A stretch of 64,000 nucleotides of DNA, taken from positions 1 to 64,000 of the forward strand of contig CAIYJE010000200.1 of NCBI GenBank assembly GCA_903926465.1, written 5' to 3'. Both the position numbers and the translations under genes were made by a program. Numbering within the stretch: position 1 is the stretch's first letter; every line of letters starts with the position of its first letter. This DNA is from an uncultured Planctomycetales bacterium (GTDB taxonomy: Bacteria; Planctomycetota; Planctomycetia; Isosphaerales; Isosphaeraceae). A model generated the notes under the pieces. It did no database searches and had not been told where the DNA came from. It was given only the letters and a program-made list of their open reading frames with translations. This document shows positions 52,189 to 62,596 of the stretch, piece by piece.

Positions 52189-53670
52189 TCACGCGAACAG
52201 GCGAGATTCCGCCTCGGCCTTTACCAGCTCGCGGGGCTGGTTGAGGTGGTTGTACACGATGGTGGCCGGGTCAATCCCCACGGCATGATAGATCGTGGCC
52301 AGCAACTGGCCAGGATGCACGGGATCATCGGTGGGAGCCGAGCCGGTCTTATCACTCTTACCGTGAATATGGCCGCGCTTCATCCCCGCGCCGGCAACTA
52401 CGGCCGTATAACAGTAAGGCCAGTGATCGCGACCGTCGGCACTATTGCCGTTGCCGGAGGTGCTAACCCCCTTCTGGGGCGACCGGCCAAACTCACCCAC
52501 GGCAACCACCAGGGTGTCATTCAACAGGCCACGCTGATCCATGTCGGTCAGCAGGGCAGATAGCCCCTGGTCAAGCATGGGGCCAGACCGATCCTTCATT
52601 CGGCTTGAGAGGTCGGTGTGGTGGTCCCAGGAATGAAGGTCACTGTTGGCAACCTTAGGCCAGATCACCTCAACCACCCGGGTGCCGGCCTCAACCAAAC
52701 GCCTGGCAAGCAGGCAGCTCTGGCCGAACGTGTTCCGCCCGTACATGTCTCGCAGCGGCTCTGGCTCTGCCTTCAGGTTAAAGGCATCACGGGCCCGACC
52801 CGAGATCACCAGGCTAAGCGCCTTCTCGTAGTAAGAGTCCAGGTTGTACTCCGAGACCGCTTTTTCCATGTCGGGCATGCCCGAATCAATCAGCTCACGC
52901 AGTCTGGCCCGCCGCTCCAGCCTGAGGCTGAAAACTTCGGGGCGGAGCTGGAGGTCGTCAATCTTGATCCGGTCCATCTTGGCCATGTCATTATCGTCAC
53001 CGTCTGGAAAGAGGGTGTAAGGATCAAACGCTTTGCCAAGGAAGCCGGCCGAGCCTCCCTTACCAACCACGCCCGACTCCTGCAACGGCCGCGGAAGCTG
53101 GACGAAAGGCAACATCGGCTCCGTGGGTGGCTTGAGCCTGATGATATTGGAGCCAAAGTTGGGGAAGTCTTTGGCATTTGGCGGCTCAAGCTGACCGGAG
53201 GGGCTCACCTTGTCGGTGGTGTAGCCGGTCATCATCTGATAGATCGCGGCCGTGTGGTTGAACAGTCCGTTCGGCGTATAGCTCATCGAGCGGATGAACG
53301 TGAACTTGTCCGTCACCTGGGCCAACCGTGGCATGATCTCGGTCACCCGAATGCCCGGCACCTTGGTGTCAATCGGCTTGAAAGCCGAACGCACGTTATC
53401 AGGCACATCATCCTTGGGATCCCACAGATCAAGGTGACTCGGTCCCCCTTGCAGGTAAACCATGATCACACTCTTGGCCCGACCCCACCCCGGCGCAGTC
53501 TTGGCTACCTGGGCCGCCTCGATCCCTGCCGACGCCGCCTGCAACTTCAACATCGAACCGAGCGAAAGGCCCAGCAGGCCAGACCCACCCACCCGCAAGA
53601 TGGCACGTCGGGACACGCCCAGATGCGGGTCACAGAGATCCTTGCCAGACTGGCCAGGAATAATGAGCAT
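52189..53670 (-). CDS. DUF1501 exported protein (sulfatase-like fold)
   Basis: A 493-residue protein. The N-terminus ([30 protein letters not shown]) is a Tat signal. DUF1501 blocks follow: [87 protein letters not shown] and the C-terminal [18 protein letters not shown] and [28 protein letters not shown]. The GGPSHLD and HSWDHH segments resemble metal-binding sites of alkaline-phosphatase-fold hydrolases. Role unknown. ATG 53670 has AGGAGA upstream; the frame to 53790 has no good start. Its coding end and the DUF1549/DUF1553 gene just upstream (128 bases apart) form the usual planctomycete pair. Confidence 0.9.
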   Translation of the reverse strand: MLIIPGQSGKDLCDPHLGVSRRAILRVGGSGLLGLSLGSMLKLQAASAGIEAAQVAKTAPGWGRAKSVIMVYLQGGPSHLDLWDPKDDVPDNVRSAFKPIDTKVPGIRVTEIMPRLAQVTDKFTFIRSMSYTPNGLFNHTAAIYQMMTGYTTDKVSPSGQLEPPNAKDFPNFGSNIIRLKPPTEPMLPFVQLPRPLQESGVVGKGGSAGFLGKAFDPYTLFPDGDDNDMAKMDRIKIDDLQLRPEVFSLRLERRARLRELIDSGMPDMEKAVSEYNLDSYYEKALSLVISGRARDAFNLKAEPEPLRDMYGRNTFGQSCLLARRLVEAGTRVVEVIWPKVANSDLHSWDHHTDLSSRMKDRSGPMLDQGLSALLTDMDQRGLLNDTLVVAVGEFGRSPQKGVSTSGNGNSADGRDHWPYCYTAVVAGAGMKRGHIHGKSDKTGSAPTDDPVHPGQLLATIYHAVGIDPATIVYNHLNQPRELVKAEAESRLFA

Positions 53671-53798
53671 GTGCGAGGTCTCCTGAAAGGGTGGTTGAGG
53701 GACAGTGATCAGGCAATCTTGTCTCAAGCTTGAGGGGAACGGGCTGTCGCGTCCAGATCGTCCCCTCACAAAATCCAAAATCGCGAACAAGGCCGAGG

Positions 53799-56700
53799 TC
53801 AGTGATTGAACAGGAACGCCGGGCTGTTGAGCAGGGCCCAGGCAATATCCTGAGCGACCGTCAGCCTGCGTGTAGCGGCCTGACGAACGCTCTGGTCGAT
53901 ATCGACCCGAAGCTGTGTTAATTGAGGATCGACCGGAATCGGCTGCTTGGCCAGTTCCACAGCCTTTTTCAGGTCAGCCACGCGGGGATCTTCGGGCATG
54001 GGAGCACGCGCGACATCCAAGGCCTTGACCTTGTCTCGCCAGGCGGTGTCCATGACCTTGTGGTAACCCACTAGAACCGATTTCTGAGCCTCGGTCCGCA
54101 CTTCCGGAGCCGTGGCAATGATCGACCGAAACTCTTCGGGCAGCCCCAGGCCAACCGGTTTCGCCCCCCGGGTTGCGGAGAGGCGGAACCGACCAAGCTG
54201 GTAGGCGTTGCCATTGAATTTGTGGTGGAACTTGATGGTGAGGGTTGTCCCCTCAGCCGCACTGATCGGTTCGGCCGTCTCAAAGGTGGCCCAGTGGGTC
54301 ACGCCCCCGATTGGCGAAACCGCCCAGCCGCTGCCGGCGTCGGTGGCGTTTCCATCGACGGCCTTGGCCACTTCAAAGTTCACCTGACTGAAATCGGCCA
54401 GGGCGTTGATCAGTTTGACCGGCTTGGCCTGATCTGGTTTCCCCTTGGGGGCGGCCAGAACCTCGATCTCGGTCAGCACAAAGTTACCGTCGGGTGCCCG
54501 GCCGGGGCCTTTGTTGGGCAACCCTTCCATGGGCAACACTTCCAGCCTCAGCCCTGTGATCTCGGCAAGATCCACATCGGCCGTGAAGGTCAGTTCGCCC
54601 GGCTTGTTCTCACCCGAAACCAGCACCGATCGGTCGGCCTGCTTGACCGGGGTCGAGCCGTTATTCGCCTGGAGCGCGGTTGGATCCAGCATCAGCCAGC
54701 GCTCAATGGGCGATTGTTTCCCCTCCCATTCGGTGACCCGGGTCGGGATGGCCGCTTCAACTTCTTTCAGTTCTTTTTCAAGGGTCGCCACCCGTTCAGC
54801 CTGGGCTTTCTGGGCTTCGGCCAGCTTGGGGGCAAGTTCTTGCTGATAGGTTGAGAGTGCGGTCTCGGCAGCGACAATTCCAGCCGACCGGTCCCGTTCC
54901 AGGGTCGGCCGCCGCAAGGCAAACTCTCGCTCCTTGTTGACCAGCAGTTCCACCAGCTTGTTGTGGTCTTCATCCACGCCCTTGACCTGGTCCAAACAAG
55001 CCTGCACCTCAGAGGCGCTCGCGGGCCGGTTGAGAACCCGAACAAACAGGTCATTGATCAGCTTCTGATCATCGGCTTCACCAGCCACCAGCTTGGTCAG
55101 CTCATTCTCCGGGTCGGCAATGGCATCGGCCACGGTGGGTCCGCTCACCAGCGCCATCACCGGTCCAAGCTGCAATCCGCTGCTTCGTTCACATTCGCAG
55201 GCACTCTCACGCACCGGGCGGCCAAACGTGGAGAAGAAGCCACTTGGCAACTCCACGCCCGAGTCCACCAGTTCCGCGGCCCGCGTACCGGCTGGCACCC
55301 CTGGAATCTTGGTTGTAGTGCCCATCACGCGGTAAACCGCGTCGTAAAGCACTTCCGCCGGCAACCGCCGCGCCACGGCATGAGAGTAATTCGTTTTGTC
55401 GTCCGCATTGAACGGATTGCTGGCAACCGAGAGCTGATACGTCCGGGACTGGGTGATCAGCCGCATGATGTGCCGAACGTCAAACCCGCTCTTCACAAAC
55501 TCCTGGGTCAGGTAATCCAGCAGTTCAGGATTGCTGGGTGGGTTGCTGGCCCGAATGTCGTCCAGCGGCTCAATAATTCCCACGCCCAGCATGTAACCCC
55601 AGAGCCGGTTCACATAGCTGCGGGCAAAATACGGATTCTCGGGCGAGGTCAGCCAGTTCGACATCTGCTGACGTCGGGAAGCCCCGTCCGCATCGTGATG
55701 GGCAGCCGAGTATGGGAACTTGGGGGCCGCCACAACCTTGGTTCGGTCATGGATCACGTCCCCCTGGTTCGAATCGCTGATCTTCTCAAACAGGGGCTTG
55801 GGCGCTTCGACATCGGTTCCACCAATCGTTTTGCCCTCGGAGGCAGGATCGGCCTCCAGCTTGGTCTGGGCAAAGTACGAAGCGGTCTCGTAATACTGAT
55901 CCTGTGTCCACCGTTCAAACGGGTGGTCATGGCACTTGTTGCAGTTAAACCGAACCGCCAGGAAGAGCTGGGTGGTGTTCTCCATGGTGGCTGTGGGCTC
56001 ACGGAGAATCTTGAAGTACGATGCGGCCGGGTTCTCCTTGTTCGAGCCCGAGGCCGTCACGATTTCACTCACAAACTGGTTGTATGGAGTGTTCCGCTCC
56101 ACATGCCCGCGAACCCAGGCGCGGAAGGCGGTGGCCCCCTCAACTCCCAGGAACTTGCGGTTGACCTGCAAGAGGTCGGCCCACTTGTTGGTCCAGTATT
56201 CCACGAAGTCTTTGTTGCCGATCAGGCGATCCACCAGCTCCGTGCGCTTCAAACGCATATCTCGGGGATCGGCCAGAAACGCCCGCACTTCCTCCGCCGT
56301 GGGTGGAAGGCCCGTGAGGTCCAGGCTGGCCCGTCGAATAAACTCGGCATCGGTGCAAAGCCCGGAAGGCTGAATTTTGAGGCGGTCCCACTTGGAGGCC
56401 ACCAGATCATCAATCTTGTTCCAGGACTCATGGGCCTGTGGAGTGAACCCAGACCGATCACCCATGACCGTGAGCGTGGTGGCCGCGTAGGCCCCTTCAA
56501 ACCGGGCCAAAATGGGTGCTTCCCCGCGCCTGAGGGAGGTCATCAGGCCGGTCTTGTTGGCGATCGAAACTTCGTTGTTACCGCTTTCGATGAACGCTTC
56601 GCGGGTCACGTCTCGGCTTGAGCCGTCGGTGTACCGAGCCACCACCCTGAACTGCTGGCGGTTGCCAACCGTCTCAATTGTGGGGGTTTGCGGAGCAATC

Positions 56701-58910
56701 GAGATCTCGGCCACCCGGGGGCCGCCAGAGTCGAGCTTGGCCCCATCGGCAATCCAGCCGCGAATCATCTCATAGTACGGCTCTCCAGGTAGCGTGAGCT
56801 GGCCGCCCGCGTGTGCCACCGCACCCGTAGGCTTGAGCAGCATCAGGCTGTCATCGGGCGAGGCCAAATTCACGCGTCTGGCGGCCAGTTCGTCGGTCAG
56901 GGCACGAACATCAAAGATCGGGTCATAACCGCGCAGAGACAGTTTGAACCCAGCCTTACCGCCGGCCGAGCCATGGCAGGTACCAGCGTTACAGCCCATG
57001 CGAGAAAGGGCGGGGGCCACATCGCGAACAAAGCTAATTGCAGCCGTTGCGGCACTGCCCTGAACCGAAACCGGCACCTCGGCAGACTGGCCACCAATGC
57101 GCAGGGTTAGAGTGGCGGTGCCATCTTGCTTGGGGGTAACCAGACCCGTGGGGCTGATCTCCACAACCGCCGAAGAAAGGGTCCGTTCCGCCAGCCGGGT
57201 CACGTCGAGACGTTGACCAGAGGCAAGCCGAGCCATAACGACCAGTTGCTCATAAGCCTGCTTGCTGGCGAGATCAAGCTTGGCGGGCTCAACCGTGAGT
57301 GCCGCAACAGGGCTATCGCTAGGCAGGGTTTCGGTCTCAATCGCTTCTTCGGGACGAAGGCGATCGGCACGTTCAAGCACCCCGGCAACTGAGCCTGGAG
57401 CAGCGGCTGGAGCGGCCGAAAACTGGCCGACAACGGCACCCGAATCGGCCGCCAGCAACCGTACCACGCCGTCAGAGCCCGCACATGCCACCACCTGACC
57501 ATCACCACGCAGCGCCACGGCGTAAACCGCACCTTCGGTCACCGGCACGGTAGCCACACGCTTCAGGCTTTCCTTCTGCTGCTTATCAAGCTGAGCCCGC
57601 TCTTCCGATGTACGCGAGGCTGGCTCTTTTTTCAGAATGTTTGCCGTGGCTTCGTCAACCTTGGTCTCATCAAAGGCGTAGTCATAAACGTCAACCTGCC
57701 CCTTGCTGTCCAGGCCGCTGGAAATCGCCAGCCGGTGGCCGTCGGCACTCACGCCAATTCCGGTGATTCGACCGGGCATTTCTTCCAGGAACGCAATCTT
57801 GTTGGCATCGTCACCAATCACCCGGGCGGTCTCGCGGAAGATCCGGTAAATCTTGGGCACACCGTCGGCCCCACCAATCACAATCTCATTCCGGCTGGGA
57901 TGCCGAGCCACGCTCGAAACGCCCCCTTTGAGCGCTCCCGGGGTAATCGACGTGATGTTGTCAATAAACCGCTGCGTGGCCACCTCGGTCAGCTTCACCG
58001 ACATGTCTCGACTCACCGAGATCAGGTTGGCCCCGTCCTTCGTGAAAACCGTATCCAGCGCCCAGTCACTATGAGAGCCCATGAACAGAATCTGCTGACC
58101 CGTTTTGGCATCAATGGCACGCACCGAATTGTCGGCCGAACCGAGCGCGATCTTGGTGCCATCGGGCGACCAGCTCGCGCCATAAACCGTGTCGTAGGTA
58201 ACGGGAACCGAAAGTGCCAGCTTGCCCGTGGCCACGTTCCAGATCTGAACCTCGCCCATCCGGCCAGGCAACCCACCGGTGACGGCGAGCTGGGTACCAT
58301 CGGGAGAGAACGCCAGCGCCTCAATTCGCTCAGAAAGCCCAATCAACCGAGCCACCAGCGCAGACCCATCGGCCTTCCACAGCAAAACCTCATGGAACCC
58401 GGCCACCGCCAGCAGTGAGCCATCGGGTGAAAACGCCAGGGCAGGGACGACTGGGGGCCGGGTGTAAACCGGCGGGTGATCCACGTCGTACCGAGAAACG
58501 GCGTTGATCGGCGTATCGTCCTTGGCCCCTTGTGCAATCCAGAGGCGGATCAAGTCGCGATCGGCCTCGGCGATCGGTGGCTTATCCTTGGGCATCAACG
58601 CCTTGCCGTCGGCACCTGGGGTGATCTGGTTCAGCAGCTCACTCTCATCAGGCTTGCCGGGAACAATCGCCTCCACCTTGGACTCGCCCCCCTTGTAGAG
58701 GCGGTCCGACAACGTCATCACGTACCCGCCACCCGCTTTGGATGGCTGGTGGCACCCCTGACAGTTCGCCTGAAAGATCAGACGGATCTGCTTATCGTAA
58801 CTGACCTGGTTCGGGGCCACCGGTTGGTCGCCAGCTTTGGCGGCCAGCGGCACCACAAGCAAACTCCAGGCGGTCAGCCGAATGACGCGGAAGAGATTGA
58901 GCCGGATCAT
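53799..58910 (-). CDS. Giant exported cytochrome/WD40/BIG2/DUF1549/DUF1553 protein
   Basis: A 1703-residue exported protein. After the signal peptide ([19 protein letters not shown]) comes a planctomycete cytochrome domain ([14 protein letters not shown]). A WD40 propeller-like region follows at about 135-510, with several LAFSPDGxxLAVxG repeats. A BIG2-type segment comes next ([14 protein letters not shown]...[22 protein letters not shown]), then a second cysteine site [25 protein letters not shown]1549 follows ([45 protein letters not shown], a third CxxCH) and DUF1553 ([30 protein letters not shown]). The tail has a coiled coil ([21 protein letters not shown]) and a discoidin-like domain. 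RBS AAAGGAG supports ATG 58910. Probably an electron-transfer or polymer-binding surface protein; the function of the family is unknown. Confidence 0.9.
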   Translation of the reverse strand: MIRLNLFRVIRLTAWSLLVVPLAAKAGDQPVAPNQVSYDKQIRLIFQANCQGCHQPSKAGGGYVMTLSDRLYKGGESKVEAIVPGKPDESELLNQITPGADGKALMPKDKPPIAEADRDLIRLWIAQGAKDDTPINAVSRYDVDHPPVYTRPPVVPALAFSPDGSLLAVAGFHEVLLWKADGSALVARLIGLSERIEALAFSPDGTQLAVTGGLPGRMGEVQIWNVATGKLALSVPVTYDTVYGASWSPDGTKIALGSADNSVRAIDAKTGQQILFMGSHSDWALDTVFTKDGANLISVSRDMSVKLTEVATQRFIDNITSITPGALKGGVSSVARHPSRNEIVIGGADGVPKIYRIFRETARVIGDDANKIAFLEEMPGRITGIGVSADGHRLAISSGLDSKGQVDVYDYAFDETKVDEATANILKKEPASRTSEERAQLDKQQKESLKRVATVPVTEGAVYAVALRGDGQVVACAGSDGVVRLLAADSGAVVGQFSAAPAAAPGSVAGVLERADRLRPEEAIETETLPSDSPVAALTVEPAKLDLASKQAYEQLVVMARLASGQRLDVTRLAERTLSSAVVEISPTGLVTPKQDGTATLTLRIGGQSAEVPVSVQGSAATAAISFVRDVAPALSRMGCNAGTCHGSAGGKAGFKLSLRGYDPIFDVRALTDELAARRVNLASPDDSLMLLKPTGAVAHAGGQLTLPGEPYYEMIRGWIADGAKLDSGGPRVAEISIAPQTPTIETVGNRQQFRVVARYTDGSSRDVTREAFIESGNNEVSIANKTGLMTSLRRGEAPILARFEGAYAATTLTVMGDRSGFTPQAHESWNKIDDLVASKWDRLKIQPSGLCTDAEFIRRASLDLTGLPPTAEEVRAFLADPRDMRLKRTELVDRLIGNKDFVEYWTNKWADLLQVNRKFLGVEGATAFRAWVRGHVERNTPYNQFVSEIVTASGSNKENPAASYFKILREPTATMENTTQLFLAVRFNCNKCHDHPFERWTQDQYYETASYFAQTKLEADPASEGKTIGGTDVEAPKPLFEKISDSNQGDVIHDRTKVVAAPKFPYSAAHHDADGASRRQQMSNWLTSPENPYFARSYVNRLWGYMLGVGIIEPLDDIRASNPPSNPELLDYLTQEFVKSGFDVRHIMRLITQSRTYQLSVASNPFNADDKTNYSHAVARRLPAEVLYDAVYRVMGTTTKIPGVPAGTRAAELVDSGVELPSGFFSTFGRPVRESACECERSSGLQLGPVMALVSGPTVADAIADPENELTKLVAGEADDQKLINDLFVRVLNRPASASEVQACLDQVKGVDEDHNKLVELLVNKEREFALRRPTLERDRSAGIVAAETALSTYQQELAPKLAEAQKAQAERVATLEKELKEVEAAIPTRVTEWEGKQSPIERWLMLDPTALQANNGSTPVKQADRSVLVSGENKPGELTFTADVDLAEITGLRLEVLPMEGLPNKGPGRAPDGNFVLTEIEVLAAPKGKPDQAKPVKLINALADFSQVNFEVAKAVDGNATDAGSGWAVSPIGGVTHWATFETAEPISAAEGTTLTIKFHHKFNGNAYQLGRFRLSATRGAKPVGLGLPEEFRSIIATAPEVRTEAQKSVLVGYHKVMDTAWRDKVKALDVARAPMPEDPRVADLKKAVELAKQPIPVDPQLTQLRVDIDQSVRQAATRRLTVAQDIAWALLNSPAFLFNH

Positions 58911-59413
58911 CACCAGAAGCTCCTTTGGAGCAGCGCTGTCGCAAGATCTTCGGGGCATCTTGATATGGCGGAACGTAAGCCGACCTCGACCACCTGCCAG
59001 TCGAACCTGGGGGACGAAGCGAACCAGTCTCGCAGGCTCAGTGCACAACCAAGAGGCGGGAGGTACAGGCGGGAAGGCAAATCCAGACGTCGTCATGAAC
59101 CCCGAAAGACGGTGTTCTTGTTAAACAAGAAGATAACCCAGAGAAGCCCCGTTGCCAAAAGAAAAAACGATCAGGGTGACATCAACGATCAACGAAACCG
59201 ATTGCAACAATTCAATCCTGACGAAAATGCGGGAATTCGCGACACCAGGAACCTCAGAACCACTGGTCATATGACCACTCACTGGGGCACCCTGGGCGGC
59301 GCCCTGAACCCACCCCAACCGCCAGCGAGCGTGCAGCTTGCGCCTTCCACGGCCACAGAACCGGAAGCTGGAGGACAGCCGAGGGCGCTGTCCTTGGGTT
59401 CCAACTCTTCTGA
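58911..59413. other. 503-bp intergenic region with a REP-like hairpin
   Basis: No supported gene. It holds the start region of the giant cytochrome gene and, at 59373-59393, a GGACAGC...GCTGTCC hairpin. Confidence 0.4.
59373..59393. repeat. REP-like hairpin GGACAGC-CGAGGGC-GCTGTCC
   Basis: A 7-bp stem with a 7-base loop whose sequence matches the arms of the 25-bp inverted repeat at 18910-18986, except for one missing G next to GCTGTCC. It lies 20 bases after the AAA ATPase stop (minus strand) and could influence transcript ends. Confidence 0.7.
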
Positions 59414-61264
59414 TCACTCGTGCATTAACTGACGCAAGGCCACCAACCGCTCCTGGAGGTGGGCCCGACCATCCGGCTCCGCCACCTTCTTCCGCCAGTT
59501 CTCCGGCAAAAACTTAATATCCGTACACTCAAGCACGGCCGCCAGTTCCTGGGCTTCTTTTTCCAGGCCCTGGGCCGAGGGCAGGAAGTTGGCAATGGTC
59601 TCGGCCAGGTCGTCGTAGGTCACCAGGTCACGGTCCGAGGTAAACGCTTTCCGCTGGGCACCAAGCAGCACGCTTTCCAGGTCTGCACCGCTCAGTTGCT
59701 GGCTCTCTAGCTTGACGTGAATCTTGTCGATGGCCCCCTCTTCAACCTTCACCTTGTTCTTCTTGGACATGGCCCGAAGCATGGCCCGCACCTCGTCCTC
59801 GGTCTTGGGGTAGAACAGGGGCAAGTGCACCTCCGCACGCCCTTGACGCTTGAGGTCAATCGGCAGAGCGTCGGGCCGCGAGGTCATGAGCATCCACAAA
59901 ATCTTGCCGCGGTAGCGAGTATCACCCATCTGGCGGGCGATCATCGAGAAGACCCGGCTGGAGGTCCCGGAATCGCCACTGGATTGCCGGGTGCCCAGGG
60001 CAGCATCGGCCTCGTCGATAATCACCACCACGGGCCCCAGAGACTTCAACACGTTCAGAACCTGCTCAATATTCCCCTCGGTCTCACCCACGTACTTCGA
60101 TCGGAAGTTCTTGAGGGTGACGCAGGGGATGCCAATGGTGCCGGCAAAGCATTCGGCCAGGAAACTCTTGCCGGTGCCGACTGGCCCGCAAACGAGGTAA
60201 CCCATCGGCACCGACTCCAGCGCACCGCGCCGAATCAGGGCACAATCTTGCCGCAGCCGCTCCTTGATCTCTTCCTGACCGACCAGCATGTCCAAGGTGT
60301 AATTCGGCTCCACAAACTCCAGCAAGCCCTGGCACTGCTGCTCAATCAACTCTTTCTTGAGTTCGCTGAACTGCTTGGTATCCACACGCCTGCCGGTTGT
60401 TTTCGCCTGGCGGAGCAAAACCTGAATGCTGTGCAGGCTCAGTCCGTTGGTCAACTCTGCAAGCTGAGGCGGCGTAAAATCGGTGATGGCCGCCATGTCA
60501 ATTCCCCCTTCATCCGGCGAAAGGGTGCCCTGCCACTGAGAAAAGGCCAGGCGTTCCGCGCTATCCGGCAACGGGACCTGAATGGACGAGACGTGGGGAT
60601 TTTGCAGCAGGCGGTCATTCACTTCCGAAGGCCGGGCCGATACCAGCAGAAACAGCATCGCGCTCTGCTTGACGTACGGGTTCTGGGCCCAGCTCAAGAA
60701 CCGGACCAGGTTCGCCTCTTGCTGGTCAGAAAGGGTCGAGAGATCACCGGCCGGCACCAGATGCTGGGCGTACTCGAACAAGATGCAAAGCCGGGGTCGC
60801 TTGCCCGGATCAAGCAACAGGAACTTCTCGATCATCGCGTCAAGGATGGGCAGCAACCGCACCGGATCGCGCGGAAGGCCCTTGGGGTCGCCAATCAAAT
60901 CCGTGACGTCTTGCAACATCTTCAAGCGGCGCTTGGGATCATTCCCAGGCAAAACGCGAATCCCCCGCGCCAGATCATAAACCAGCACCATATCCCAGGC
61001 ACCAAACACCCGCGTGCCCAGGAAATCAATCAAGCCCTGATACGTCTCTTCGGGCTTACCGGCTACCTCTGGACCTTTGAACAGGTCGTGCACGTCGCCA
61101 TGCAACACAAACACGCTGGCCGTACCCGAAGAATACCGATCGGCCAGGTCTCGCACCCAGCGCGGGTACCACTCTGGATAGGCATTCCCACCCTGAGCGG
61201 GTGGGGCAGAAGGTGTTGCGGAATTAGCAGCAGAGGCAACCGACGGATCAATGGGTGCAACCAC
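59414..61264 (-). CDS. AAA ATPase with degenerate N-terminal ATPase-like half
   Basis: A 616-residue protein. A Ser/Ala/Pro-rich leader precedes residues 50-300, which look like a AAA-type domain without a P-loop (VFVLHGDVHDLF; CILFEYAQHLVPAGD; AMLFLLVSARPSEV at strand positions of Walker B and sensor 1). The C-terminal half is a true AAA domain: VCGPVGTGKSFLAECFAG (Walker A, about 359-367), KYVGETEGNIEQVL, PVVVIIDEADAALGTR (Walker B, about 412-420), sensor-1-like ILWMLMTSRPDAL and IDLKRQGRAEVHL (Arg finger region). This two-half layout resembles the Ycf46 type, but the family cannot be fixed. GTG 61264 has GAGG upstream. A small membrane-protein ORF lies just upstream on the same strand. Role unknown. 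Confidence 0.82.
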   Translation of the reverse strand: MVAPIDPSVASAANSATPSAPPAQGGNAYPEWYPRWVRDLADRYSSGTASVFVLHGDVHDLFKGPEVAGKPEETYQGLIDFLGTRVFGAWDMVLVYDLARGIRVLPGNDPKRRLKMLQDVTDLIGDPKGLPRDPVRLLPILDAMIEKFLLLDPGKRPRLCILFEYAQHLVPAGDLSTLSDQQEANLVRFLSWAQNPYVKQSAMLFLLVSARPSEVNDRLLQNPHVSSIQVPLPDSAERLAFSQWQGTLSPDEGGIDMAAITDFTPPQLAELTNGLSLHSIQVLLRQAKTTGRRVDTKQFSELKKELIEQQCQGLLEFVEPNYTLDMLVGQEEIKERLRQDCALIRRGALESVPMGYLVCGPVGTGKSFLAECFAGTIGIPCVTLKNFRSKYVGETEGNIEQVLNVLKSLGPVVVIIDEADAALGTRQSSGDSGTSSRVFSMIARQMGDTRYRGKILWMLMTSRPDALPIDLKRQGRAEVHLPLFYPKTEDEVRAMLRAMSKKNKVKVEEGAIDKIHVKLESQQLSGADLESVLLGAQRKAFTSDRDLVTYDDLAETIANFLPSAQGLEKEAQELAAVLECTDIKFLPENWRKKVAEPDGRAHLQERLVALRQLMHE

Positions 61265-61296
61265 AGCAGGAACCTCAGGTGAACTCGTAAAATCGT

Positions 61297-61530
61297 TCAG
61301 GCTTCAGCACAGACGAAAAAACTCAGCCCCGATCGGTATCGTCGATCGAGCCGGCCTCGCTGGTCAAGCATTTCCCCGCCAAGATTGAGTCCGATGATTC
61401 CAAACCCCAGCCCTGCCAGCACGGAACTGAGCAAAACCAAAATCCATGCGTGCTTGCAACATCCTATCCCTTGACTCCGCCTCGACCTTTCAGAATAATC
61501 ACACCGATCAGGTACCACACATAGTAACAT
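61297..61530 (-). CDS. Possible small single-span membrane protein
   Basis: A 77-residue frame from ATG 61530: a polar, Cys/Arg-rich head (CKHA before the helix), one clear hydrophobic helix (WILVLLSSVLAGLGFGIIGLNLGG) and a charged tail (DQRGRLDRRYR). It ends 32 bases before the AAA ATPase GTG start on the same strand, so it could be the first gene of a two-gene unit, a membrane anchor for the ATPase. The frame also overlaps no real gene. No homologue is known to me; the ORF could be chance. Confidence 0.35.
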   Translation of the reverse strand: MLLCVVPDRCDYSERSRRSQGIGCCKHAWILVLLSSVLAGLGFGIIGLNLGGEMLDQRGRLDRRYRSGLSFFVCAEA

Positions 61531-61594
61531 TAGTGCGCTTTCGAGTTCGTTCCTTGATCTGCAAGCGTCAGTATTGAGATGGGAACTGAGATTC

Positions 61595-62197
61595 ATGCCC
61601 CGACCTGCCCGAACCAGTCTGACCTTGATGGCACGCATTGCGGACTGCCGTGAAGATCAGGCGGTCTGGGGCGAATTCGTGGAGATTTACGGCACCCATG
61701 TTGTGCGGTGGTGCCGCAGTTTCGGGCTGAATGAAGATGATGCGTGTGACCTGTCTCAGAATGTTTTGCTCCGCTTCTGGCGTCAGGCCAAGGTCTGGCG
61801 TTACGATCCGCGAAAGAGATTCCGATCCTACCTCAGGCGTATCACCGAAACCGCCTGGGCCGATTGGCAATCGTCAATTGCAATTGGTGCCCCAGGCCGC
61901 GGCGGGTCCGAACTGTTGCGCCTGCTCTGCCAGGTTCCGGCCAGGGAAGACCTGATCTCGCGGCTCGAAAATGCGTTCGATCAAGAGTTGTTTCAACGGG
62001 CTATGGTCGAGGTTAAGCTAAGAGTCGAACCGCATACCTGGCAAGCCTTTGAACTATTGGCACTTGCCAGCCTCTCTGGCCAAGAAGTTGCGGAACGATT
62101 GGGAATGAGCGTACATGGCACGTACATGGCCCGCCACTCCATTCAGCGCATGATCCGTGAAACCGTTGACCGACTCGAACAAGAGATCTGCGAATAG
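61595..62197 (+). CDS. ECF-type sigma factor next to a zinc-finger kinase
   Basis: A 200-residue ECF sigma factor of the planctomycete type with an RPARTSLTLMARIADCREDQAVWGEFVEIYGTHVVRWCRSFGLNEDDACDLSQNVLL region 2 (the DACDLSQNVLLRFW core helix). Region 4 is at about 140-195: VEPHTWQAFELLALASLSGQEVAERLGMSVHGTYMARHSIQRMIRETVDRLEQEI, with the helix-turn-helix. ATG 61595 is the natural start; the frame from 61574 adds seven residues. It ends 6 bases before the kinase gene, so the two are cotranscribed. In such pairs the zinc finger of the kinase probably sequesters the sigma, and phosphorylation or signal reception frees it (inference from related pairs). Confidence 0.87.
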   Translation: MPRPARTSLTLMARIADCREDQAVWGEFVEIYGTHVVRWCRSFGLNEDDACDLSQNVLLRFWRQAKVWRYDPRKRFRSYLRRITETAWADWQSSIAIGAPGRGGSELLRLLCQVPAREDLISRLENAFDQELFQRAMVEVKLRVEPHTWQAFELLALASLSGQEVAERLGMSVHGTYMARHSIQRMIRETVDRLEQEICE

Positions 62198-62203
62198 CAC
62201 AAC

Positions 62204-62596
62204 ATGTCTACGCACACCACCTGCCCAACCCCAGAGACATGGCAACTGTTGCTCGCGGAAACCTGCGATGAGCATCAGAAATCCGCCCTGCTGGAACATC
62301 TGGACTGTTGCGCAGACTGCACCGAGTGTCTGGGCCAGCAGGTGGCCGAGTGGAACCTAAAGTCACGCGCAGTCCAGACAAGGGCTGCGGGCGATAGCCA
62401 GACAACCCGGCAGATCATTGCCCAGCTGGCGGAAGTGACGCCCAAGATCACCGACCCGCTTCAGGCCGAAGAAAATCTTGCGCCAGCATCTCCTCCAGAG
62501 ATCCCCGGCCTGAGCAACTTCGAGCTGGTAAACCAGGGGGAATGGGCGTGGTATACCGCGCCTGGGAAACCGAACTCAACCGACCCGTGGCCGTAA
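62204..62596 (+). CDS. Zinc-finger N-terminal part of a Ser/Thr kinase, frameshifted
   Basis: The frame encodes 130 residues starting MSTHTTCPTPETWQLLLAE, then a Cys/His-rich zf-HC2-like anti-sigma motif (HLDCCADCTECLGQ, about residues 32-45), a linker, and the beginning of a kinase domain (GLSNFELVNQGE). It then runs into an unrelated tail (WAWYTAPGKPNSTDPWP) because the frame is shifted. With one more G in the run of five at 62536-62540 it would read NQGGMGVVYRAWE and join the kinase body at 62542. It lies 6 bases after the sigma gene. The shift is a deletion, a sequencing error in a G run, or slippage. Confidence 0.75.
   Translation: MSTHTTCPTPETWQLLLAETCDEHQKSALLEHLDCCADCTECLGQQVAEWNLKSRAVQTRAAGDSQTTRQIIAQLAEVTPKITDPLQAEENLAPASPPEIPGLSNFELVNQGEWAWYTAPGKPNSTDPWP

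Noticed and set aside
52618-53733. Open frame of 371 codons on the + strand
   Set aside because: Antisense to the DUF1501 gene; His/Arg-rich and without domain signal.
54963-56621. Open frame of 552 codons on the + strand
   Set aside because: It is antisense to the large DUF1549/DUF1553 gene. It exists because GC-rich third codon positions suppress stops on the opposite strand, and it has no family signature.
59717-61282. Open frame of 521 codons on the + strand
   Set aside because: Antisense to the AAA ATPase, rich in His/Gln/Arg and without recognisable domains; a shadow frame.
62536-62546. Canonical -1 programmed frameshift site at the kinase G run
   Set aside because: A heptamer of the X XXY YYZ form would need six G before the A; only five are present, and no clear downstream pseudoknot was found. 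Slippage remains possible but not established.
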